Shown: positions 1 through 6,701 of the stretch, piece by piece
Numbering within the stretch: position 1 is the first letter of the stretch
Layout of the letters: every line of letters starts with the position of its first letter
Assembly (NCBI GenBank): GCA_002699335.1
Contig: PACG01000182.1
Span: forward strand, 64,152 to 72,048
Direction of reading: 5' to 3'
Length of the DNA: 7,897 nt
Source: Candidatus Poribacteria bacterium
Lineage (GTDB): Bacteria; Poribacteria; WGA-4E; UBA9662
Made by a program: the position numbers and the translations under genes
The notes under the pieces: model-generated
Database searches by the model: none
Told to the model about the DNA's origin: nothing
The model's input: only the letters and a program-made list of their open reading frames with translations

Positions 1-103
1 TTGCCCCGTATCGTGATCCAGATAACGTGAATCTGTTACAAAACCTGTTTTTAGCATCCGTTATTTTTTTCTAAAATTGTAGATATGTTTTGAATGTCAA
101 ATT

Positions 104-1195
104 TTAGACGTTGAACCGAACGGTCAACACGTCGCCATCTTGCACTATGTAGTCTTTGCCCTCCAGGCGGAGGCGGCCTGCATCTCTAGCCTGTGTGAAT
201 CCACCTAAGTCAACCAACTCCTGCCAAGAAATAGTTTCCGCACGGATAAACCCACGGGCCATATCTGTATGGATGGTGCCGGCCGCTTCGACCGCCGTGG
301 TTCCATTTTGAACAGTCCAGGCCCTAATTTCGTTGGAGCCTGCCACCGTTAGAAAAGTGATCAGACCCAACAAGTGGTAAGAGGCTTGAATAAATCGGTT
401 GAGGGCTGATTCTGGCAACCCCATCTCGGTTAAGAAAATCTTGGCCTCCTCTGGATCGAGTTGTGCGATCTCCATCTCAATTTGCGCTGACAGAGTAAAG
501 AGGTCGGTATTTTCCTTTTGGGCATAAGCCTCAAATTGGCTTTCTATCTCGGCCACCGGCTCCGATTGATTCTCACCCACATTCAGGATAATAAACAACG
601 GTTTCCGGGTTAGAAACTGATATCCCCGGATCGCTTTCTCTGCGGCCTCGGAGAGATCGAGTTCTCGAATTGCGATCCCTGCTTGTAAAGCCTGTTCACA
701 TTGTTTCAGCGTTTTAAACTGATATTCCAGATCGGCATCCTTACTGACCCGCAAATCTCGCTCTAGCCGCTCCAATCGTTTCTCGACAATCTTCAGATCG
801 GCAAAGGCTAATTCCAGATCTAAGGTCTCAATATCACGAGCCGGATCGACCGCCCCATCGATGTGGGGCACTGACGTATCTTCAAACACTCGCACCACGT
901 GTGCCAGTGCATCGACCTCCCGCAATTCAGCGATAAAACCGGCTTCAAAACCGCCTCGTTCTAAGTCTCCTTTGGAGACTCCGGCCACATCGATATAGTT
1001 GATAGCCGTGGGCATTACGCTCTCTGGTTGGAAAATCTCGGCCAGTGCGTCAAGGCGTGGATCTGGGACCTGAACCGAACTGATGTTAGAAGTTTGCCCT
1101 CCAGCATAAGTGCTGGTTTCGGCTTCTGCTCCTGTCAGGGCGTTAAAGATTGTCGTTTTCCCAACGAAAGGTAAGCCAACAATACCAATTTTCAT
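104..1195 (-). CDS. ychF: Redox-regulated/ribosome-binding ATPase YchF (OLA1 family, Obg-related P-loop protein)
   Basis: This is a cytoplasmic P-loop NTPase of the Obg/YchF family. Members bind ribosomes, usually prefer ATP, and in E. coli modulate stress responses. The 363-residue length equals that of E. coli YchF. Visible features are a P-loop GLPFVGKT (residues 7-14), DVAG as the G3 motif (69-72), a histidine in LAHVVRVF (His99) matching the catalytic His of E. coli YchF, a charged helical coiled-coil segment (about 130-180), and NVGE (205-208) as the NxxE motif that explains ATP preference in the family. A C-terminal TGS domain (about 280-363) contains AWTVQNGTTA and IHTDMARGFIRAE and ends RFNV. 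I chose the ATG at 1195 because AGGTGAGG lies just upstream and the protein then begins at the beta-strand leading into the P-loop. A TTG start at 1222 would add nine unlikely residues. Oddities are Phe in place of the usual Asn in GLPNVGK and a divergent switch II. The family call is very secure. Confidence 0.96.
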   Translation of the reverse strand: MKIGIVGLPFVGKTTIFNALTGAEAETSTYAGGQTSNISSVQVPDPRLDALAEIFQPESVMPTAINYIDVAGVSKGDLERGGFEAGFIAELREVDALAHVVRVFEDTSVPHIDGAVDPARDIETLDLELAFADLKIVEKRLERLERDLRVSKDADLEYQFKTLKQCEQALQAGIAIRELDLSEAAEKAIRGYQFLTRKPLFIILNVGENQSEPVAEIESQFEAYAQKENTDLFTLSAQIEMEIAQLDPEEAKIFLTEMGLPESALNRFIQASYHLLGLITFLTVAGSNEIRAWTVQNGTTAVEAAGTIHTDMARGFIRAETISWQELVDLGGFTQARDAGRLRLEGKDYIVQDGDVLTVRFNV

Positions 1196-1298
1196 ATCCT
1201 CACCTACTCTCCCCGATTTCAACGCCCCAGTTGTGTCGGTCGATTTAAGCTAAAAATAATCGACTCCGAACAACCACGAACTGTCGGCGACGACCTTC

Positions 1299-1327
1299 AG
1301 CATACCATCTGCCAAAAAATTGTTCAA
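1299..1327 (-). promoter_or_regulatory. Candidate sigma70 promoter for ychF
   Basis: On the minus strand TTGAAC (1327-1322) is separated by 17 bases from TATGCT (1304-1299), and a TG sits one base upstream of the -10 element. This would start transcription near 1291 and leave a leader of about 95 bases before the ychF ATG. Spacing and the extended -10 are good, but the -10 hexamer is imperfect, so this is a moderate call. Confidence 0.45.
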
Positions 1328-1452
1328 GACCTGTTTCAATTAGCTGTATCTTGGATCTGTCTGACGATAAGTCTCGTTTCATCGTGCCCCTTTTTTAATA
1401 GCTGAGTATCGTGACTCCAAGGTCATGGTCAACACTTTTTCCAATCAAAAAA

Positions 1453-1481
1453 TTGATAGGTCTGCTCTTTCCTGCTATAAT
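1453..1481 (+). promoter_or_regulatory. Near-consensus sigma70 promoter for the dehydrogenase gene
   Basis: TTGATA (1453-1458), a 17-base spacer and a perfect TATAAT (1476-1481) are seen, with TG at 1473-1474 giving an extended -10. Transcription would start near 1488, leaving a leader of under 30 bases before the ATG at 1515. This is the best promoter in the window. It fires away from the ychF promoter, so the two genes are divergently transcribed from a shared 319-base region. Confidence 0.75.
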
Positions 1482-1514
1482 CACCAAAATTTCACCATGA
1501 AACGGAGTTAAGCG

Positions 1515-2459
1515 ATGAAGATTTTGATAAATACGGATCTGACACCGAATCAACGCCAACGTATTGAGTCGGTATCAGATCAGATTCACGTCACTCAACC
1601 ACAAGGACAAGCAGAATTACTGTTAGATGCCTCCGACTCGGATGTGATCTTTGGCGGCTTTAACAAAACACTTTTCGATACTTGCTCGAAACTGAAATGG
1701 GTACAAGTACTAGGTTCAGGTGTGGATGGTGCTCTATTCCCTGAATTCGTTGAAAGCCAGGTCATCTTGACCAGTGCCAAAGGGTTTGTTGGTACCCATT
1801 TGGCCGACCAAACTTGGGCACTGCTTCTGGGGTTGTTGCGAGGAATCGGGCGCGCTGTCCGTGAACGAACTTGGGACAACCGAATGTCGATTCGCCATGC
1901 CACCTGGGAACTGAGTGGTCGAACCCTCGGCATCGTTGGAATGGGCGGAACTGGATTGGAAGTTGCCAGACGCGCCAGCGGCTTTGAGATGGAGATAATT
2001 GCCGTTGATCCTGAAGCTGTGGCAACTCCATCATTTGTCAAATCTGTTAGGAAAATGGAGGGTTTCTACGATTTGCTGGCGGAGTCTGATATTGTTTCCA
2101 TCTGCGCGCCACTGACTAAAGAAACGGAGGATCTGTTTGACCTTTCAGCTTTTCGACAAATGAAGTCTCACGCATTACTGATCAATGTGACACGTGGTCG
2201 TATTGTCAACGGCCCCGATCTCATCCGCGCCCTAGAGGATGGGCTAATCGGTGGGGCCGGACTTGACGTCACACCAGAGGAACCGCTACCTTCCGATAGC
2301 CCACTCTGGGATATGCCGAATGTCATTGTTACACCACATGTGGCTGGAGGTTCACCTATCCGTCAAGATCGAACCGTTGACCTGTTTTGCCAAAACCTTG
2401 AACGCTTTCTGTCTGGTAAACCGATGGTCAGCCAAATTGACAAGAGGAAGGGTTATTAA
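1515..2459 (+). CDS. D-2-hydroxyacid dehydrogenase, NAD-binding (SerA/GyaR-like superfamily)
   Basis: This cytoplasmic enzyme should reversibly oxidise a D-2-hydroxyacid to a 2-oxoacid with NAD(P). Its substrate cannot be told from sequence. At 314 residues it is the usual length for the short form without an ACT domain. The family substrate-loop motif appears as LGSGVDG (67-73). The Rossmann motif GMGGTG (142-147) is followed by an acidic residue in IIAVDP (Asp165), which favours NAD over NADP. The catalytic triad is all present: Arg227 in NVTRG, Glu256 in LDVTPEEPLP and His275 in TPHVAGG. The ATG is supported by GGAG seven bases upstream (1504-1507) and by a strong promoter. The gene stands alone and converges on the binding-protein gene downstream. 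Glyoxylate/hydroxypyruvate reductase or a phosphoglycerate-dehydrogenase-like role are possible; no gene symbol is justified. Confidence 0.93.
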   Translation: MKILINTDLTPNQRQRIESVSDQIHVTQPQGQAELLLDASDSDVIFGGFNKTLFDTCSKLKWVQVLGSGVDGALFPEFVESQVILTSAKGFVGTHLADQTWALLLGLLRGIGRAVRERTWDNRMSIRHATWELSGRTLGIVGMGGTGLEVARRASGFEMEIIAVDPEAVATPSFVKSVRKMEGFYDLLAESDIVSICAPLTKETEDLFDLSAFRQMKSHALLINVTRGRIVNGPDLIRALEDGLIGGAGLDVTPEEPLPSDSPLWDMPNVIVTPHVAGGSPIRQDRTVDLFCQNLERFLSGKPMVSQIDKRKGY

Positions 2460-2634
2460 CAGACTTCTCTTTAAACTCTCGATCTACTGATATACTCACC
2501 ACGAATAGATTTAAGGGTTTCCTTTGTCTTTTGTTGTGAAAGCTCGACTTTCGTTTGGTGCAGATATGGAGGCTTAAAGCGGTCCGCAACTGACGCTGAA
2601 CCTGGAAATACAAATTAAGCGGAATAATTACGAG

Positions 2635-3927
2635 TTACTTGATCGACCTAGCCATTTTCCTGGCCTGATTATAATTGACTTTGGCTAACTGGTCCCACTG
2701 CTGTTCGTATTGGCTGGAAGCCTCGGACCAGTTCTGATTAAAGTCGGGGCTGTTGACCAGAATTTCCTCGACCGGTAATTGGCTTGCTAACGATTTTGCT
2801 TGTAGAAGTTGATTCTGCTGTTGTGCCACTTCTTGACCTCGATCTCGCTTTTTCGCCAAACGCACTTCAGCCTTGTAGATCTCTTTCCAGGCCTGCTTTA
2901 ACTCTTTGAGTCGGAAGGTGACAAACCAATCGAACAAAGCGTTAATCACATCGTAACGCTGTTGAGACAGATTGACATCAAACCGGATTGGCGAAGACAT
3001 CTTAAAGGGGTTAGGAAACCCTGCCGGGGCTTGATCGTACAGATTGGGTACAACGGGCAAACGACTGACTTGGGGGGAAAAAAGCAGTTTTTGGCCCTCC
3101 TGGCTCAGCGTGAAGTTAATGAATCTTTTCGCGCCCTCTAGATTTGGCCCACCTTTAATCAATGCGATATTGGCCGGCACCATTGGGGTAATAGAGGGAT
3201 AGACAAACGCTACTGGTTGTCCATTCGCAACAGCGGACAAGCCAAAAAAGTCGACCACCACACCAATTCCGAATTCACCGCTGGCAATTCCTTGCGGAAC
3301 GCCGAAACTCCGTTCGGTTATTACGCTCATGTTTCCGGCCATTTGGAGCAACAATGCCCAGCCCTTTTTCCAACCACATCCTTGCAGAATCGCCTCTACG
3401 GTTAAATGAGTGGTACCACTTCGGGATGGAGAACTCATCGCCAGATGGCTGTAATAAATCGAGTTTGTTAGATCGCTCCACTCTTTGGGTGGGTCTAGTT
3501 TGTAGGCCTTCAAATACTCCTTGTTCCACATGATGCCGTAGCCACTCAGTGCGCAACCGGAAAAGTAGCTGTCCGGGTCGTGAACAGGATAGTCACCGAC
3601 TTTGTCCGGAATCTGAGCTGCTAAGTGAGTAGGTAGCGTGTACGGCGTTAAAAGCCCCTCTTTTTTTAGCAAAGCGAAGGCATCAACCGCGCTGGCCCAA
3701 AAAATATCGGAGTTGGGTCTCTTAGCTGTTTCTCGAATGTAGGTGACCGCCGCAGACGTTTTCTTAGATCTAAAAACCAGTTCAGTGTCCGGGTAGCTGG
3801 ATTCAAAAGCCGATTTGTAGGTTTCAAATAGATCTTTGGGGAATGAGGTGACGATAACAACCTCTTCTGCAACAACAGACTTTATTAGTAGGAGCACAGA
3901 CCAGTAGGTTAAGGCGGAATATCGCAT
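2635..3927 (-). CDS. PgtC-like extracellular substrate-binding protein (ABC type, family 1/iron-type fold)
   Basis: This 430-residue protein is predicted to be periplasmic. An N-terminal signal peptide is visible (Lys/Arg-poor start, hydrophobic core about residues 8-19, likely cleavage after VVA at 20). The mature part has the two-lobed binding-protein pattern: VVIVTSFP at the start, SDIFWASAVDAFALLKKEGLL (73-93), MSSPSRSGTTHLTVEAILQ (164-182), RSFGVPQGIASGEFGIG (206-222) and EGAKRFINFTLSQEGQKLL (264-282). The SPSRS and RSFGV blocks and the tail FRLKELKQAWKEIYKAEVRL (338-357) recall Salmonella PgtC, which works with a sensor kinase and regulator to sense phosphoglycerate rather than as a simple importer. 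A long Gln/Lys-rich helical C-terminus (about 345-425) follows. No permease or ATPase gene lies beside it. The start has only a weak AAGAA ribosome site, but it gives a proper signal peptide. The ligand is unknown. Confidence 0.88.
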   Translation of the reverse strand: MRYSALTYWSVLLLIKSVVAEEVVIVTSFPKDLFETYKSAFESSYPDTELVFRSKKTSAAVTYIRETAKRPNSDIFWASAVDAFALLKKEGLLTPYTLPTHLAAQIPDKVGDYPVHDPDSYFSGCALSGYGIMWNKEYLKAYKLDPPKEWSDLTNSIYYSHLAMSSPSRSGTTHLTVEAILQGCGWKKGWALLLQMAGNMSVITERSFGVPQGIASGEFGIGVVVDFFGLSAVANGQPVAFVYPSITPMVPANIALIKGGPNLEGAKRFINFTLSQEGQKLLFSPQVSRLPVVPNLYDQAPAGFPNPFKMSSPIRFDVNLSQQRYDVINALFDWFVTFRLKELKQAWKEIYKAEVRLAKKRDRGQEVAQQQNQLLQAKSLASQLPVEEILVNSPDFNQNWSEASSQYEQQWDQLAKVNYNQARKMARSIK

Positions 3928-4419
3928 AGTGTTCTTTTTTCTTATAGATTAAAAAGAGTTGTTAGGTTAGTGCCGCTAATTCCCCGGGGGGCAACAGTTG
4001 GATGAATAGGGCAATTATAACCGATTTTTCACTCAACCGCGTAAGTTTTAAAATATTACTCTCGAAAGTATAAGAGATCATTGCCACAGTACAGGATGAG
4101 AGATCAAAGACCTGTTGTAATATTTTCCTCCACGCATGCATGACCGATTTCAGTTCCGACAGTCGGGTTAAACCCTCTGTCAAAGGACTACACACCGAAG
4201 ATCCGGCTTGCGTCGAAATTATCGCTCGACGCAACGACCATCTTACGAAAAATAAACCGTCAAACTTCCTCTCCCTCCGACCGCAGCAGTGATTCGCGAA
4301 GAGATCCAGAAATTGCGCTAGATACGGCAAGGCAAGGCCTCAGTCAATACTTCCACGGGCATAGACAACCTCTTGTTTTCAGTAAAGATGTTCCTTTATC
4401 TTACCATCATTACAGTGAT
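3928..4419. other. Gap with no supportable gene
   Basis: This stretch lies between the binding-protein start and the receiver relic. A 369-base stop-free run exists on the minus strand (4330-3962), ending 34 bases before the binding-protein start. Its translation has no recognisable domain, no ribosome site and a composition unlike its neighbours. On the plus strand the frame feeding into the receiver relic stays open from roughly 4331, but I could not identify kinase motifs (HisKA H-box, N, G1 or G2 boxes). It may be an eroded upstream part of a signalling gene. Confidence 0.4.
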
Positions 4420-4766
4420 ATTAACGGTAAGCTCGTATGATGATTTAACCAACTAGTGTTTCGCTCAGGTCACTTTGGGAAAAAAATGGAGTGTGTTTGT
4501 GAAACAGCGGGAAATGGACAAGTTGTGGTCGTTTTTTTAGTAGGAAAATGTAATCTAATCCTGATGGATATACAGATGCTAGTGATAAATGTTTTTGAGG
4601 CCACGCGTACGATCCGTGGAAAAGAGAAGGGGAACATGTGCCGATCATTGCAATGACAGCGAACGCCTAGGAGGAGGATCGTATGAGATGTGTCTCTGCA
4701 GGAATAGATAATTTTATCCTAAAACCGTTTAAAAGAGAAGATCTGTACCAGACTTTGGAAAAGTAG
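4420..4766 (+). pseudogene. Decayed receiver (REC) domain, probably the C-terminal end of a hybrid sensor kinase
   Basis: Joining two frames recovers most of a response-regulator receiver domain. The first frame reads INGKLV, two adjacent stops (4438-4443) where the acidic pair should be, then FNQLVFRSG, KKMECVCETAGNGQ, and NLILMDIQM with the phosphoacceptor Asp codon at 4567-4569, then FEATRTIRGKEKG. The reading then shifts by one base near 4633 and continues HVPIIAMTANA, an in-frame TAG (4668-4670), EEDRMRCVSAG, DNFILKPFKREDLYQTLEK and a stop at 4764-4766. The conserved order D, T (in MTA) and K (in KPF) is that of a REC domain. MP is changed to ML, and the usual N-G/D-G after it to NV. The sequence before it looks like the linker that joins a histidine kinase core to a C-terminal receiver. 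It cannot make a working product. A link to the nearby PgtC-like gene is plausible because such proteins pair with two-component systems, but that is inference. Confidence 0.85.
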
Positions 4767-5001
4767 ATTTTGGCCGAAACCCCACCAGCTTAAGATTGGC
4801 AAGCTAAAACCAGAGGTCTAAGCGTCGATTAACCCCGAGATTTATAAACATTAGCGAATCGTAGTCCAATTTTCAACTTCTTCTAACAACTCCGCATATC
4901 TGGTGTCGGATCTGTAATAGAGGTGTTATTTTTATCCTGGCAACTCCGCACTAATCAACCCAATAATCTGCGACATAAAATTATCGAATTAGCTGGGTCA
5001 A
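4767..5001. other. Gap with no supportable gene
   Basis: AT-rich stretch between the receiver relic and the regulatory region of the J-domain gene. The only pattern seen is a 10-base direct repeat CAACTCCGCA (4890s and 4940s). A minus-strand frame beginning at an ATG (4976) is interrupted by two stops and ends at 4851; it has no recognisable family. Nothing functional is claimed. Confidence 0.4.
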
Positions 5002-5025
5002 TTTGTCAAAATCAGACTTGACAAA
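5002..5025. promoter_or_regulatory. Inverted repeat (8-8-8) overlapping a TTGACA upstream of the J-domain gene
   Basis: TTTGTCAA (5002-5009) and TTGACAAA (5018-5025) are perfect inverted arms separated by eight bases. The right arm contains TTGACA (5018-5023), the consensus -35 hexamer. The best -10 at 17-base spacing is only TGACAT (5041-5046), three of six matches. The geometry suits a dimeric repressor covering the promoter of the downstream gene. It resembles the arm-spacer-arm layout of CIRCE but not its sequence. Arms of this length occur by chance about twice in a window this size, so position is the main argument. Confidence 0.35.
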
Positions 5026-5090
5026 CAGCCAATAATTGTGTGACATTTATGGTAGATTTAAATGCTAGGGAAAGATATAAAGTATCGACC

Positions 5091-5891
5091 ATGGGCCAAG
5101 TCGTAGATCACTATCAAACCTTACAAATAGAGCAAGGTTCAAGTGTTGAGGATGTAAAACGGGCGTTTCGGACACTAGCAAAGCGCTATCATCCAGATAA
5201 AAATCCGGGTCAAGAAGAGGCTGCCGAACAAATGTTTCGTCGGATCACTACAGCTTATCAAATTTTGAGCGACGAACAACGGCGAAGGCTCTACGATCTC
5301 ACACTCGATCAACCGACAGCGGAGCATAATCCGTACTTAGAGCGCTTACGTCACACCCAAGTTCGTCGGAAAAGGTGCGAACTGATGTTTCAAGAACTGC
5401 TGAATCACAACATCAACGAAGGAATTCGCATCTATGAGGAGTTACGATCTCAGGACCGTGATTTTTCAATTGACAAATTCCTCGAATATGCCGATAGCCG
5501 CGATTGTGAATTTCTGCTAGCGGAAGCCTACCAAGCTGAAGGCCTACACTCTCATGCGATCGAACTTTACCAAAAGTTGATCGATGATGAAAGGAAAAAC
5601 CCCTTTTTCTTTCACTTTATCGATGAGATCAATGAGCGATTGTCTCAGATATACTATGAAGCCTTGATGAATCCGCAAAATCTAGAGGATATTCCCGTCT
5701 ATTTAGAAAAGATTCAAACGCTAAAACTCTCCAAACGAAATTTAGGCTGGATTTACAAGAAGCTGGCCGAATACTACCTCGACCGCAACCTGCCCCAGGA
5801 TGCACGGCGGATGGTAGAAACTGCCATCAATATCAATCCCAAGATTGCTGGCATCGGCGATCTATGCCGATTAACTGGTATCAAACGATAG
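5091..5891 (+). CDS. J-domain co-chaperone with TPR-like C-terminal region
   Basis: A 266-residue cytoplasmic protein with an N-terminal J domain (about residues 6-70). It includes DHYQTLQI, AFRTLAKRYHPDKNPG with the essential HPD triad at 34-36, and AYQILSDEQRRRLYD. This domain stimulates the ATPase of a DnaK/Hsp70. No G/F region, zinc-finger repeats or DnaJ C-terminal domain follow, so it is not DnaJ or CbpA. The remaining 190 residues are helical, with TPR-like pairs at about 138-166 (FLLAEAYQAEGLHSHAIELYQKL) and 219-252 (WIYKKLAEYYLDRNLPQDARRM, then ININP), probably a client- or partner-binding module. Start choice: the frame is open from a GTG at 5040 and an ATG at 5049, but neither has a ribosome site and the extra residues look non-coding. 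The ATG at 5091 places the J domain five residues in, as is typical, although its ribosome site is also poor. It appears monocistronic. Confidence 0.88.
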   Translation: MGQVVDHYQTLQIEQGSSVEDVKRAFRTLAKRYHPDKNPGQEEAAEQMFRRITTAYQILSDEQRRRLYDLTLDQPTAEHNPYLERLRHTQVRRKRCELMFQELLNHNINEGIRIYEELRSQDRDFSIDKFLEYADSRDCEFLLAEAYQAEGLHSHAIELYQKLIDDERKNPFFFHFIDEINERLSQIYYEALMNPQNLEDIPVYLEKIQTLKLSKRNLGWIYKKLAEYYLDRNLPQDARRMVETAININPKIAGIGDLCRLTGIKR

Positions 5892-6021
5892 ATCAGTTCA
5901 AAATAACTTTCCTGTTTACCTAGGGAATCCTTTGACCTGAGGGACCAAGGTGAGATCAAGAAATTCGCTCCGCATAGTTCAGGGATAACTAATCCGGTTC
6001 TGAGATGCAACGGGATCTGAA

Positions 6022-6049
6022 GTAGTCATCCGCACGTGCGGATGACTAC
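6022..6049. repeat. Perfect 28-bp palindrome
   Basis: The 14 bases GTAGTCATCCGCAC are followed immediately by their exact reverse complement, centred on CACGTG between 6035 and 6036. The base pair outside it (A and C) does not match, so the palindrome ends sharply. There is no T-run on either side, so it does not look like an intrinsic terminator. It lies about 130 bases after the J-domain gene and just beyond the end of the FGE relic. A chance 14-base arm with no spacer is not expected in a window this size. Confidence 0.9.
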
Positions 6050-6054
6050 CGAGC

Positions 6055-6260
6055 CGGTTAGCCACACAGAGATCTTTAGCCGCGTTCTGCCATCGCTACC
6101 ACGCAACGTCCGGTATGTGCCAGTGCCCAGTCCCTGTAGGATTCTTGACCGACGAAACACTATAATAATCGACTCTGCCCCAATCCGTACGATACTCTCA
6201 GTCATTACACCTCTGGCTACATATTCCCATTCGGCTTCAATCAGTGGTGCGATGAAGGGA
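6055..6260 (-). pseudogene. Shredded C-terminal fragment of an FGE/SUMF1-like (formylglycine-generating sulfatase-modifying) domain
   Basis: Reading the minus strand and allowing frame changes recovers the characteristic order of this family. EAEWEYVARG (6238-6209) corresponds to the LPTEAEWEYAARG block. DYYSVSSVKNPTG (about 6175-6132) corresponds to the WYxxDYYxxSPxxNPTGP block. TGTYRTLRG (about 6123-6098) corresponds to SGTYRVLRGGSW. WQNAAKDLCVAN (about 6092-6057) corresponds to the following NNxAxxLRVAxR strand. The first and third blocks share one frame, the second and fourth another. The roughly 80 residues usually found between the first two blocks, including the GNVWEW segment, are missing. 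FGE-like proteins either activate sulfatases or act as generic binding domains; this copy is dead. Several independent indels indicate an old loss. Confidence 0.72.
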
Positions 6261-6366
6261 ATTCTGGGCAGATCAACGAAACCTCAGAAATGAGCCCCTT
6301 TACCGCAACTGATCCCGTTGCGTTGTTCAACAATGTGTGGGTTGCCTGGACGGGGGTGTCAACTGA
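6261..6366. other. Short spacer between FGE relic and hpf relic
   Basis: No further FGE blocks could be recognised upstream of the relic. GATCCCGTTGC at 6311-6321 is the exact reverse complement of GCAACGGGATC at 6007-6017, so an 11-base inverted pair brackets the palindrome and the FGE relic. An 11-base pair within 300 bases can arise by chance, so this is only recorded. Confidence 0.35.
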
Positions 6367-6701
6367 CTAATTTAACTGCTCGTCGGCTTCCGACTGCGAC
6401 TGCCAAGGTCGCTTATTATGCGACCGTCCTCTGTGGTGACAGAGCTGAGCTTCAAGTTTTTCCATCGCTTGATTTAGTACCTCAGCAGGATGGTAATCGG
6501 CGACATGAACATAAAAATCCTTCTTTGGGTACTTAGGTATAAGTGCTGTAGCATACCGGTTCTTTTCGTGCTTAATCGTCACGTTTAAGCCAGTGGGCCT
6601 AGTTGCCAACTTTTCTAATTTTCTGGCTCTCTTTTCAATGTAAGTTTGAATATCATCAGTAATTTCATTTCGCAGTCTCGTCCGGTCGTGTGAATTTGCA
6701 T
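6367..6701 (-). pseudogene. hpf: Ribosome hibernation promoting factor (HPF/RaiA family), frameshifted
   Basis: The family binds the 30S decoding region and promotes ribosome dimerisation or inactivation in stationary phase. The gene opens with MQIHTTGRDCE (from the ATG at 6701). In another frame it continues ITDDIQTYIEKRARKLEKLA, PTGLNVTIKHEKNRY and VLNQAMEKLEAQL, matching the short HPF layout of beta strand, helix, strands and helix. A good ribosome site, GGAG, lies six bases upstream (6711-6708). The break is explained by one event: GAAAT is duplicated in tandem on the minus strand (6671-6662). Removing one copy restores CEITDD and gives a continuous 109-residue protein ending at the TAG at 6369-6367, a normal length for short HPF. 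As it stands, translation from the ATG runs out of frame to an early stop. The lesion is single and the rest is well kept, so the loss looks recent, or could be switchable or a sequence error. Confidence 0.82.
6662..6671 (-). repeat. 5-bp tandem duplication (GAAAT)2 that frameshifts hpf
   Basis: Plus strand ATTTC-ATTTC, minus strand GAAAT-GAAAT, inside codons 11-13 of hpf. A single copy restores the conserved N-terminal reading frame exactly. This is the kind of unit that arises or reverts by replication slippage. Confidence 0.85.

Noticed and set aside
71..107. 8-bp inverted repeat CTAAAATT/AATTTTAG overlapping the ychF stop codon, considered as a terminator
   Set aside because: The stem is almost all A-T, the loop is 21 bases, and on the ychF strand it is followed by A residues rather than a T-run.
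2538..2552. Small hairpin GAAAG-CTCGA-CTTTC between the convergent dehydrogenase and binding-protein genes
   Set aside because: A five-pair stem with no T-run after it on either strand is too weak to call a terminator.
3962..4330. Stop-free run of 122 codons on the minus strand just upstream of the PgtC-like gene
   Set aside because: No recognisable domain, no ribosome site and no plausible signal or membrane pattern.
4851..4976. Minus-strand frame starting MSQIIGLISAELPG with two internal stops
   Set aside because: Partly protein-like, but there is no ribosome site and no family could be recognised; too short to support even as a relic.
6007..6321. 11-bp inverted pair GCAACGGGATC/GATCCCGTTGC bracketing the palindrome and FGE relic, considered as ends of a small mobile element
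   Set aside because: Roughly one such pair within 300 bases is expected in about two windows of this size by chance, and no target duplication or extension of the repeats is visible.
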